Assembly (NCBI RefSeq): GCF_038066635.1
Contig: NZ_JBBUTI010000014.1
Location: forward strand, 1-64,000
Origin: Ideonella margarita
GTDB taxonomy: Bacteria; Pseudomonadota; Gammaproteobacteria; Burkholderiales; Burkholderiaceae_C
Reading direction: 5' to 3'
DNA: 64,000 nt
Shown here: positions 1 through 7,364 of the stretch, one piece after another
Layout: every line of letters begins with the position of its first letter
How positions within the stretch are numbered: position 1 is the first letter of the stretch
Notes under the pieces: model-generated
What the model saw: the letters and a program-made list of their open reading frames with translations, nothing else
What the model was told of the DNA's origin: nothing
Databases searched by the model: none
Translations under genes and position numbers: made by a program

Positions 1-275
1 CGGTACGCGATCTTCTCGATCGCGAAGTTCAGCGCCGAGCACGCGATGATGGCCGCCACCAGCGAGATCAGCAGCAGCGCCCAGCCCGGCAGACCCGAGT
101 CCGCCAGCGCCGTGACCACCGTCCAGCTGACCATCGCCCCCACCATCAACACCTCGCCGTGCGCGAAGTTGATCAAGCTGATGATGCCGTAGACCATCGT
201 GTAGCCCAGGGCCACGAGCGCATACATGCTCCCGAGCACCAGGCCGTTGATGATCTGTTGTACGAAGATATCCAT
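1..275 (-). CDS. livH: Branched-chain amino acid ABC transporter permease LivH (partial)
   Basis: Inner-membrane permease of a Liv-type high-affinity ABC importer for branched-chain or related amino acids. The first 91 codons are present; the rest lies beyond the left edge. The start MDIFVQQIINGLVLGSMYAL and the following ALGYTMVYGIISLINFAHGE are the classic LivH N-terminus, with two hydrophobic segments visible. The ATG at 275-273 fits the family start. The gene diverges from the DctB/DctD-like pair, and a sigma-54 promoter candidate (329-344) reads into it with a leader of about 43 nt. Other liv genes would be expected to the left. Substrate is inferred from family only; a urea or amide permease of the same family is less likely. 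Confidence 0.88.
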   Translation of the reverse strand, partial: MDIFVQQIINGLVLGSMYALVALGYTMVYGIISLINFAHGEVLMVGAMVSWTVVTALADSGLPGWALLLISLVAAIIACSALNFAIEKIAY

Positions 276-328
276 GGGTTTGACCTTTACGCGGCGGACC
301 GCCAAAGCTGCTGAGACAGCGGTCATAT

Positions 329-344
329 TGCACAGCCCATGCCA
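329..344 (-). promoter_or_regulatory. Candidate sigma-54 (-24/-12) promoter for livH
   Basis: The minus strand reads TGGCATGGGCTGTGCA. Compared with the RpoN consensus TGGCAC-G-N4-TTGCA, it keeps the invariant GG and GC with exactly 10 bases between them and differs at two less conserved positions. The start site would fall near 318, about 43 nt before the livH ATG at 275. The neighbouring dctD-like gene encodes an RpoN activator, which makes the match meaningful. Seen in sequence; function is inferred. Confidence 0.6.
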
Positions 345-452
345 CATTGCCCATGCACCAGCTTGGTTCAGGGTAAGCCCCGACGGTTCAGAGCCTGTTG
401 AGCCCCTTCCGCCCCCTGCAGGTGCCCCCGGTGCACGGTGAGCGTGCAGCAG

Positions 453-472
453 GAGTGTGGAAATCCGCACTC
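453..472. promoter_or_regulatory. Candidate upstream activator site for the DctD-like regulator
   Basis: GAGTGTGGAAATCCGCACTC is an inverted repeat with 9-bp arms, a 2-base centre and one mismatch. It resembles, as I recall it, the TGTGCGG..CCGCACA type of site bound by rhizobial DctD. It lies about 135-155 bp upstream of the predicted livH start, a normal distance for an RpoN enhancer. A second small palindrome, GGTGTTTCACACC, follows at 492-504 and may be a second half-occupied site. The rest of the 276-593 gap shows no gene. Confidence 0.5.
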
Positions 473-593
473 ACCAAACTGCGGTTCGTGCGGTGTTTCA
501 CACCAAGGCGGGGGCTGAGCGGCCCGACACTCGAAAAAAGTCCGCTGGCGCAGCGCCTTGCACCCGCTCCCATTGGGCACACTACGCACCCTG

Positions 594-2444
594 ATGTCGC
601 TTCCGCCTGCTTTCCCCACGCCGCGCCCGCCTGTGGCGCCGCCCCCTCGCTGGTGGCGCTCCGGCCTCCTGGCGGCCCTGATGGTGGGCTTGGTGGCGCT
701 GGGCGGCATCGTCGGATTCCGCTGGAATGAGCGCGCCGGCCTGATCAACCTGGCTGCGGTGGCCAATGAGCGGCTGGAGCTGTATGCCGCCACGCTGGAG
801 GCCGAGCTCGCGCGCTTTGCCTACCTGCCCAGCCTGATTGCCGCCGACAACGACGTGCGGGCCTTGCTGGACAACCCCGACAACCCGGCCCTGGCCGAAC
901 GCGCCGGCCGCACCCTGGCCCGCATCGGCGTGCGCGCCGGTGCCGCGCAGGTGCTGGTGCTGGACCCGGAAGGCAGCGTGCTGGCCCGCAGTGACCTGGG
1001 CAGTCTGATGGCTGGCGCCGATGCCCAGCGCAGCACCTCATCCTGGGTGCAGCTGATGGCCAGTGGTGACCACTTCAGCCGCAACCCGCTGGATGGCAGC
1101 ACCGATTACCAGTTCGTGCTGCCGGTTCAGAGACAAGGAAAGACACGGGCCAATGTCGTGGTCACGGTGAACCTGTCGCCGCTCGAGGCCACCTGGATTG
1201 ACCTGGGCCTGCGCACCCAGAGCGAACGGCTGCTGGTGGTGGATGAGCGCGAGAGCGTGGTGATGTCGTCGGTGCCCAGCTGGAAGTACCGGCACCTGCA
1301 GAACCTGGAGCCGGCCGTGCCTCGCAGCACCAGTACACCGCCGCCCACCGTGCTGGCCCTGCAGACGGAAACCGTGCTGGCGCCGGGCGCCACGCTGGTT
1401 CGTGCGCCGCTGCTGGGCGCCGGCACCACCAGCCGCTACCTGCTGCAGGAACGCACGCTGACGGCCGTGGGCGGACGCATGCTGACGTTGTCCGACCCCT
1501 CCGAGGTCTGGCGCCAATCGCGCATGGCCGCACTGGGCGGCGCGGCGGCAGGCGCTTTGGCCGGCCTGCTGCTGCTGTATGTGCTGTACCGGCGCCGCGT
1601 GCTGCGCCAGTTGCTGCAGGCCCGCAATGCCTTGCAGCAGGCGCACGATCAGCTGGAGCGGCAGGTGGACCTGCGCACCGCCCAGCTGCGCAGTACCAAC
1701 GACGAGCTCAAGCGCCAGATCGCCCAGCGCATGCTGGCCGAGGACGAGCTGCTGCAGGCCAGCAAGCTGGCCGTGCTGGGCCAGATGTCGACCGGCATCT
1801 CGCACGAGATCAACCAGCCGCTCACCGCCCTGCGGGCGCTGTCGCGCAATGGCATCCGCCTGCTGGACACCGGGCGCATCCAGGACGCCATCCGCAACCT
1901 GCAGTCGATCGACGAGATGACCGAGCGCATGGGGCGCATCGTCACCCAGCTCAAGAACTTTGCGCGCAAGGACAGCCCGCACAACCGGCCGGTCTCACTC
2001 GCCGAAGCCGCCCGCAACGTGCTGCTGATGCTGGAGCACCGCCTGCGTGAAAATCAGGTGGGCGTGATGGTGGACATCGCCGACACGCTGCAGGCGCTGG
2101 GTGACCCGACGCGGCTGGAGCAGGTGCTGCTCAACCTGGCGGGCAACGCGGTGGACGCCATGGCCCACAGTGAGCGGCGCGTGTTGCGCCTGTCGGCACA
2201 GATGACACAGCACCGCGTCATGGTGCGGGTCGATGACAGCGGCCCGGGCATCACGGACGAGCAGCTGCAGCGCCTGTTCGAGCCCTTCTTCACCACCAAA
2301 CCCGCCGGTCAAGGGCTGGGATTGGGGTTGGTGATTTCCACGAAGATCGTGCGCGAGTTTGGGGGCACCTTGCGCGCGCATCGCCTTGAAGAAGGCATGC
2401 GATTCGAATTTGATCTGGCCCCCGTCGAGGATCCCGATGTTTGA
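594..2444 (+). CDS. dctB: DctB-like sensor histidine kinase
   Basis: Membrane sensor kinase of the DctB family, which detects C4-dicarboxylates and phosphorylates a sigma-54 activator. The 616-aa protein has a first membrane segment at about residues 23-42, a periplasmic double-Cache-like sensor region to about 310, a second membrane segment near 312-335 and a coiled-coil linker. The HisKA box GISHEINQPLTALRAL has its phospho-acceptor at His404. The ATPase has DDSGPGI near 546 and GLGLGL near 573. The ATG at 594 was chosen; an in-frame TTG at 558 would add 12 residues without a recognisable ribosome site. The stop overlaps the dctD start by 8 bp, so the two are translationally coupled. The actual ligand is unknown, since the neighbouring transporter is Liv-type rather than DctA or TRAP. 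Confidence 0.85.
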   Translation: MSLPPAFPTPRPPVAPPPRWWRSGLLAALMVGLVALGGIVGFRWNERAGLINLAAVANERLELYAATLEAELARFAYLPSLIAADNDVRALLDNPDNPALAERAGRTLARIGVRAGAAQVLVLDPEGSVLARSDLGSLMAGADAQRSTSSWVQLMASGDHFSRNPLDGSTDYQFVLPVQRQGKTRANVVVTVNLSPLEATWIDLGLRTQSERLLVVDERESVVMSSVPSWKYRHLQNLEPAVPRSTSTPPPTVLALQTETVLAPGATLVRAPLLGAGTTSRYLLQERTLTAVGGRMLTLSDPSEVWRQSRMAALGGAAAGALAGLLLLYVLYRRRVLRQLLQARNALQQAHDQLERQVDLRTAQLRSTNDELKRQIAQRMLAEDELLQASKLAVLGQMSTGISHEINQPLTALRALSRNGIRLLDTGRIQDAIRNLQSIDEMTERMGRIVTQLKNFARKDSPHNRPVSLAEAARNVLLMLEHRLRENQVGVMVDIADTLQALGDPTRLEQVLLNLAGNAVDAMAHSERRVLRLSAQMTQHRVMVRVDDSGPGITDEQLQRLFEPFFTTKPAGQGLGLGLVISTKIVREFGGTLRAHRLEEGMRFEFDLAPVEDPDV

Positions 2445-3774
2445 TGGTTTCAAGGTCTTGTACGTCGAGGACGATCCGCCGGTGCGGTCGAGCGTCAGCC
2501 AGACGCTGGAGTTGTCCGGCCTGGCGGTGCAGGCTTTCGGCCGCGCCGAAGATGCGCTGACCCACGTGAGTGCCGGCGCCCAGGTCATCGTCATCACCGA
2601 CATTCGCCTGCCCGGCATGGACGGCCTGACCTTGATGGACCGCGTGCGCGCCATCGACCCCGACATTCCCGTGGTGGTGGTGACGGCCCACGGCGACATC
2701 GCGATGGCCGTGAACGCCATGCGTGCCGGCGCCTACGACTTCATCGAGAAGCCGTTTGACCCGGAGCGCTTTGTCGACACAGCCATGCGGGCGCTCGACA
2801 AGCGCGTGCTGCGCGTGGCGCTCGATGACCTGCGGGCGCAGTTGCAGCAGCGCATCGGCATCGAGTCGGTGCTGCTGGGCGATTCACCGGCGATGCAGGA
2901 AGTGCGGCGCAAGGTGCTGCGCCTGGCCAGCACGTCGGCCGACGTGATGATCCTGGGAGAAACCGGCTCAGGCAAGGAACTGGTGGCCCGCTGCCTGCAC
3001 GACCACAGCAACCGGCGCGACCGCAACTTCGTGGCCATCAACTGCGGCGGCCTGCCCGAAACGCTGTTCGAGAGCGAGTTGTTCGGCCATGAGCCGGGCG
3101 CCTTCACCTCGGCCGCCAAACGCCGCATCGGCAAGCTCGAACATGCGAACGGCGGCACGCTGCTGCTCGACGAGATCGAGACCATGCCGATCAGCATGCA
3201 GATCAAGTTGCTGCGAATCATCCAGGAACGCAAGATCGAGCGGCTGGGCTCGAACGAGGAGGTGCCGCTGAACGTGCGCATCGTGGCCGCCACCAAGGCC
3301 GACCTCAAGGAGATGGGCGAGCAGCACAAGTTCCGCAGCGACCTGTACTACCGGCTCAATGTGGCGGTGATCAACCTGCCGCCGCTGCGTGAACGCCGCG
3401 AAGACATTCCGCTGCTGTTCCAGTATTTCCTGACCCAGGCCAGTGCGCGCTACGAGTTGCCGCCGCCGGAGCTGACCCCTGCCCTGCTGCGAGAGATGAT
3501 GGCCCACGACTGGCCGGGCAATGTGCGCGAGATCCGCAACGCAGCTGACCGCTATGTGCTGGAAAACGGCGCGACCGACCTGACCAGCACCAGCGCGGAT
3601 GCGCCCACCTCACTGGCGCAGCAGATCGAGCTGGTCGAGAAGGCGCTGATCGAGCAGGCGCTGCAGCGCTGCCAGGGCCGCATGCAGGAAGTCATGCAGC
3701 AACTGGGCATCGCCAAGAAGACGCTCTACGACAAGCTGCACCGGCACGGCATTGACCCTGAGCGCTTCCGTTGA
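2437..3774 (+). CDS. dctD: DctD-like sigma-54-dependent response regulator
   Basis: Partner of the preceding kinase and an RpoN-dependent activator. The 445-aa protein has a receiver domain with acceptor Asp55 in ITDIRLPGMDG, an AAA+ domain with Walker A GETGSGKE at 174-181, and Walker B in GGTLLLDEIE. Its C-terminal Fis-type helix-turn-helix ends in GRMQEVMQQLGIAKKTLYDK. The sigma-54-contact loop near residue 221 reads GAFTSA instead of the usual GAFTGA. The start overlaps dctB by 8 bp. The likely local target is livH, through the sites at 453-472 and 329-344. The gene converges on the GltI-like gene with only 16 bp between their ends. Confidence 0.88.
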   Translation: MFDGFKVLYVEDDPPVRSSVSQTLELSGLAVQAFGRAEDALTHVSAGAQVIVITDIRLPGMDGLTLMDRVRAIDPDIPVVVVTAHGDIAMAVNAMRAGAYDFIEKPFDPERFVDTAMRALDKRVLRVALDDLRAQLQQRIGIESVLLGDSPAMQEVRRKVLRLASTSADVMILGETGSGKELVARCLHDHSNRRDRNFVAINCGGLPETLFESELFGHEPGAFTSAAKRRIGKLEHANGGTLLLDEIETMPISMQIKLLRIIQERKIERLGSNEEVPLNVRIVAATKADLKEMGEQHKFRSDLYYRLNVAVINLPPLRERREDIPLLFQYFLTQASARYELPPPELTPALLREMMAHDWPGNVREIRNAADRYVLENGATDLTSTSADAPTSLAQQIELVEKALIEQALQRCQGRMQEVMQQLGIAKKTLYDKLHRHGIDPERFR

Positions 3775-3790
3775 GGCTTCAGCCGACGTT

Positions 3791-4771
3791 TCAGCGGTAA
3801 GTCGCCGGGTCCGGTGAATCGGTGGGGTGGCGGATGACGCGCTGCAGCGATTCACTCATCGGCAACTGCAAATTGACGCCCCGCGGCCCGACCGGGGACT
3901 GGAACCACCGGCGGTAGATCTGCATGATCTCGCCGCGGCGATAGAGGTCGGTCAACACGTCGTCGACCAGCTTCTTGAACACCGGGTCACCGCGCCGCAT
4001 CGGGATGCCGTAGGGCTCACGCGTCAACGGCTCTTCGGCAATGACGAAGTCGGCCGCATCGGGCGCGGTGCTCAGCAGGCTGAGCAGCAGCACATCGTCC
4101 ATGGCGTAGGCCACGGCACGGCCGGTGCTGACCATGCGGAAAGCCTCGACGTCGTCCTGACCGGCGAGGATGCGCATGTCCAGATCACGCGCCTGGTTCA
4201 GCGCATGCAGGTACTGGATGCTGGTGGTGGCGAGTGTGGACACCACGGTGCGCCCCTGCAGGTCGTCCACGGTGCGGATACCGCTGCTGCGCCTTGAGAG
4301 CAACTTGCTGCCCGCCACGAAGGTGGTCACCGAAAACGCCACCAGCTTCTGCCGCTCGGCGGTGTTGGTGGTGATGCCGCACTCCAGGTCCACGCTGCCG
4401 TTGGCCACCAGCGGCATGCGCGTGGCCGAACCCACAGGCACGGTGCGCACTTCCAGATCAGGCAGCGCCAGGCGCCGCTTCACGGCGTCCACCACGCGCT
4501 CGCACAGATCAAGCGAATAACCCACCGGCACCCGGCGCGCGTCAAGGAAGGAAAACGGCGGGGAGTTGGTGCGATAACCGAGCGTGATCAGGCCGGTGTC
4601 GCGGATCTTGCGCAAGGTGGGCGATTCAGTCGGCGCGCTGCGGGCCACCGCGCTCGACGCCCCGCCGCCCTGGGCCCATGTCGCCCCCGTGAACAACCCA
4701 GCGGCCAGCCACAAGCCACACCAAACGGCGAGCTGTCGCGGGCGAAACGCAAGGCTGGATGGCAGAGTCAC
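3791..4771 (-). CDS. GltI-like amino-acid (glutamate/aspartate type) periplasmic binding protein
   Basis: Family 3 extracellular solute-binding protein that closely follows the GltI pattern. TLRKIRDTGLITLGYR, a GYSLDLCERVVDAVK helix, NGSVDLECGITTNTAERQ and the C-terminal IYRRWF are all recognisable. The 326-aa form starts at GTG 4771 and begins with a signal peptide, MTLPSSLAFRPRQLAVWCGLWLAAGLF..AWAQ. No strong ribosome site precedes this GTG, so the start is uncertain; upstream in-frame starts would make an implausible leader. No permease or ATPase gene is adjacent, so it is an orphan binding protein. It sits between two two-component systems, which suggests either a shared transporter elsewhere or a sensing role (inference). 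Confidence 0.78.
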   Translation of the reverse strand: MTLPSSLAFRPRQLAVWCGLWLAAGLFTGATWAQGGGASSAVARSAPTESPTLRKIRDTGLITLGYRTNSPPFSFLDARRVPVGYSLDLCERVVDAVKRRLALPDLEVRTVPVGSATRMPLVANGSVDLECGITTNTAERQKLVAFSVTTFVAGSKLLSRRSSGIRTVDDLQGRTVVSTLATTSIQYLHALNQARDLDMRILAGQDDVEAFRMVSTGRAVAYAMDDVLLLSLLSTAPDAADFVIAEEPLTREPYGIPMRRGDPVFKKLVDDVLTDLYRRGEIMQIYRRWFQSPVGPRGVNLQLPMSESLQRVIRHPTDSPDPATYR

Positions 4772-4889
4772 GGGAAGGTGCCGGGAGGGCGTGGTCAGCG
4801 GAATGGGCGCGATTGTGACAAATCCGGCTGACGCGGCTCGGGCTATCTCCGGATGGCGAGGCGGCGGCGGCCGCGTTAAGCTCTCATTC

Positions 4890-5570
4890 ATGAACTTGTT
4901 GCTCGCAGAAGACGATGTGATCCTGGCTGACGCGCTGTCGGCCCAGCTGATGGAAGCCGGCTTCCAGGTCGAGCACGCCCCCAATGGCGCGGTGGCCGAA
5001 TACCTGCTGCTGAAGCAGACCTGGGACCTGGCCGTGCTGGACCTCGGCTTGCCGATGGTGGACGGCCTGACCGTGCTCAAGCATGTGCGCGCGGCGCGCC
5101 CCAACCTGCCAGTGCTGGTGCTGACGGCGCTCGACGGCCTCGACAACCGCGTGGCGGGCCTGAATGCCGGGGCCGATGACTACCTCACCAAGCCCTTTGA
5201 TTTTCCGGAGCTCGAAGCCCGACTGCGCGCCCTGCTGCGGCGGAGCAAATCAGCCACCGGCGCGACCGACCTCGGCCGCATGATCTACGACCGCGAAGCC
5301 CGCCGCGTCAGCGTGATGGGCGAGGTGCTGGAGCTCAGCCCGCGAGAATGGCTGCTGCTGGACCTGCTGCTGACCCACCGCGACCGTGTGGTCACGAAGG
5401 AGCAGATCCACCTTTGCTGGAGTGCAGACGGCAGTGAAGCCGTGAGCGGCAACAACGCGGTCGAGGTGTACATCCACCGCCTGCGTCGCAAGATCGACAA
5501 CTCCGGTGTGGCCATCCGCACGGTGCGGGGCTTGGGCTATCTGCTCGAACTCGACACCCAGACGGCCTGA
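4890..5570 (+). CDS. OmpR/PhoB-family response regulator, TctD-like
   Basis: DNA-binding response regulator of 226 aa. The receiver domain has acidic pocket residues D8 and D9, acceptor Asp51 (LAVLDLGLP) and Lys in the YLTKPFDFPEL segment. The C-terminal winged helix ends in the typical AVEVYIHRLRRKI..IRTVRGLGYLL. The ATG at 4890 follows the divergent 118-bp gap shared with the GltI-like gene. The kinase gene follows 14 bp later, so the pair is co-transcribed. The family (TctD, QseB) usually controls a nearby transporter. Here the candidates are the binding protein on one side and the porin-sugar ABC operon on the other. Confidence 0.88.
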   Translation: MNLLLAEDDVILADALSAQLMEAGFQVEHAPNGAVAEYLLLKQTWDLAVLDLGLPMVDGLTVLKHVRAARPNLPVLVLTALDGLDNRVAGLNAGADDYLTKPFDFPELEARLRALLRRSKSATGATDLGRMIYDREARRVSVMGEVLELSPREWLLLDLLLTHRDRVVTKEQIHLCWSADGSEAVSGNNAVEVYIHRLRRKIDNSGVAIRTVRGLGYLLELDTQTA

Positions 5571-5584
5571 GCCGCGACCTGCCC

Positions 5585-7060
5585 GTGCTTCACCGCCCTC
5601 ATGCAGCCTGGCTTTACCGCTGGGTGGAAGCCCTGCCCGGTGGCCGCTCATTGCGGCGCCAGCTGCTGCTGTGGGTGCTGCTGCCCCAGCTGGTGCTGTG
5701 GCTGGCGGGGGCGCTGTTCACCTACAAGCTGGCCGCCCGCTATGCCAATGAGGTGATCGACGCCAGCTTGTCGCAGGCTTCGCGCGCACTGGCGCGGCAG
5801 GTCAAGCCGATGGGCAACGGCCTGTTCATCGACTTCCCGCGGGCGGCTCAGGACGTGCTGGAAGCAGACCCCTCGGATCGGCTGCTCTACACCGTCAGCG
5901 CCCCACCCGGCGAGTTCATCCTCGGCAACCGCAACCTGCCGCCACCGCCTGACAGCAACAAGGCCCATCAGCCCGGCGAGACCGTGTTCTACGACGGCCA
6001 GGTGGCCCCGCAGAACCACGCCGACGAGCCCCCGCAGCGGGTGCGCGTATCGGCGCTGTACCTGAGCTACGGCGACGAAAACGGCCCGATGCAGACCATG
6101 CTGGTACAGGTGGCCCGCTCCAGCGCCAACCGGGAAGAACTCACCCGCCGCATCCTGGTTGATACGGTGTTGCCGCTCTCGGGCCTGATGCTGCTGATGA
6201 CGATGATCGTCTGGGCCGGCATCCGGGCCGGCCTGGCGCCGCTGGCCCGGCTGCGCAGCCTGGTCGAAGGCCGCGCCCCGAATGACCTGACGCCGATCGA
6301 GCTGGAAGCTGCGCCGGGTGAGGTGCGCGCGCTGGCCCAGGCCATCAATGACCTGCTGGGTGCGGTGCAGCACAACGTGGGCGCGCAGAAACGATTCATC
6401 AGTGATGCCGCGCACCAGCTGCGAACCCCGCTGGCCGGCTTGAAAAGCCAGACCGAGCTGGCCCTGAAAGATGCCACCGACCCCGCCTTGCAGGCCCGCC
6501 TGCAACGGGTGCATGAAAGCGCCACGCGCAGCGCCCACCTGGTGAACCAGCTGTTGACGCTGGCGCGCGCCGAACCGGAATCCGCCGGCCGCCAGGACCG
6601 CAGCCGGGTTGATTTGACCCGCCTTGCGCGTGAGCTCACCGCCGAGCTAGTGCCTCGTGCCCGGCAGGCCGGCATCGACCTGGGTTTCGACGATGCAGCC
6701 GATGGGGATGTGCTGCTGCCCTGCGAGGTGGCCGGCATCGGCCTGCTGCTGCGCGAAGCCTTGATGAACGTGATCGACAACGCGCTGCGCTACTGCGAGC
6801 GCGGTGCCGAAGTCACCGTGCGGCTGCGTCGGCAACCGCACCGCGCCTGGCTGGAGGTGCTCGACAACGGCCCCGGCATTCCGCCAGAGCAGCATGAGGC
6901 CGTGTTCGAGCGCTTCGTGCGCGCCACGCACCTGGGCACCGGCTGCGGCCTGGGGCTGGCCATCGTGCGTGAAATCGTCGAGCGTCACCAGGGCAGCGTC
7001 ACGCTGCACAGCCTGCAACCGCACGGCTTGATGGTGCGCATCGACCTGCCGCTAGTCTGA
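5585..7060 (+). CDS. TctE-like sensor histidine kinase
   Basis: Membrane kinase of 491 aa and partner of the preceding regulator. It has a basic N-terminus, a membrane segment at about 28-48, a periplasmic 2CSK_N-type sensor region (about 50-195) and a second membrane segment near 200-220. A short HAMP-like linker follows (APLARLRSLVEGR). The HisKA box is RFISDAAHQLRTPLAGL with acceptor His277, and the ATPase shows NVIDNALRY, DNGPGIPP and GCGLGLAIV. A GTG start at 5585 fits the short spacing after the regulator. A GC-rich hairpin (GGGCCG-GG-CGGCCC, 7070-7083) lies 10 bp after the stop but has no T-run. Confidence 0.88.
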   Translation: MLHRPHAAWLYRWVEALPGGRSLRRQLLLWVLLPQLVLWLAGALFTYKLAARYANEVIDASLSQASRALARQVKPMGNGLFIDFPRAAQDVLEADPSDRLLYTVSAPPGEFILGNRNLPPPPDSNKAHQPGETVFYDGQVAPQNHADEPPQRVRVSALYLSYGDENGPMQTMLVQVARSSANREELTRRILVDTVLPLSGLMLLMTMIVWAGIRAGLAPLARLRSLVEGRAPNDLTPIELEAAPGEVRALAQAINDLLGAVQHNVGAQKRFISDAAHQLRTPLAGLKSQTELALKDATDPALQARLQRVHESATRSAHLVNQLLTLARAEPESAGRQDRSRVDLTRLARELTAELVPRARQAGIDLGFDDAADGDVLLPCEVAGIGLLLREALMNVIDNALRYCERGAEVTVRLRRQPHRAWLEVLDNGPGIPPEQHEAVFERFVRATHLGTGCGLGLAIVREIVERHQGSVTLHSLQPHGLMVRIDLPLV

Positions 7061-7364
7061 GGCCACCCCGGGCCGGGCGGCCCGCCCCTACCGGCGTTCA
7101 GCCGGCGTTCGCCCGAATTTCGACCGGCGTTCTCCCGCTTCTCCCCCGTCATCCCCAACCTTGAGCCGTGCGCCCGCCGTGTTGCAGGCGCGCTGCCGCA
7201 TTCGTGTAATCCCCGATGTTGGTTGTATTAATGCTTCATTAATAATTGCGCCACCAAACATGAACATGAACGTTTCGTTAACAAATGAGTTAACGCTGTC
7301 GTTCAGGCCATGTGCGGACACACCAAACTCCGGGCCCCCCAGCCCGCACCAAGGAGACGCTCAC
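7061..7364. promoter_or_regulatory. Regulatory gap upstream of lamB with two perfect inverted repeats
   Basis: This 304-bp gap has no gene. Its left part is GC-rich, with CCGGCGTTC repeated at 7091, 7102 and 7124. From about 7200 it turns AT-rich, unlike its surroundings. It then holds TATTAATGCTTCATTAATA (7226-7244, 8-bp arms, 3-nt centre) and CGTTAACAAATGAGTTAACG (7276-7295, 7-bp arms, 6-nt centre). An ATGAAC direct repeat lies at 7260-7271. Both palindromes look like operators for dimeric regulators. The lamB ribosome site AAGGAG is at 7351-7356. Which protein binds is unknown; the adjacent TctD-like regulator or a LacI-type sugar regulator are candidates. Confidence 0.6.

Noticed and set aside
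558..593. TTG start giving a longer DctB-like protein
   Set aside because: Adds 12 residues that do not match the family and lacks a ribosome site; ATG 594 preferred.
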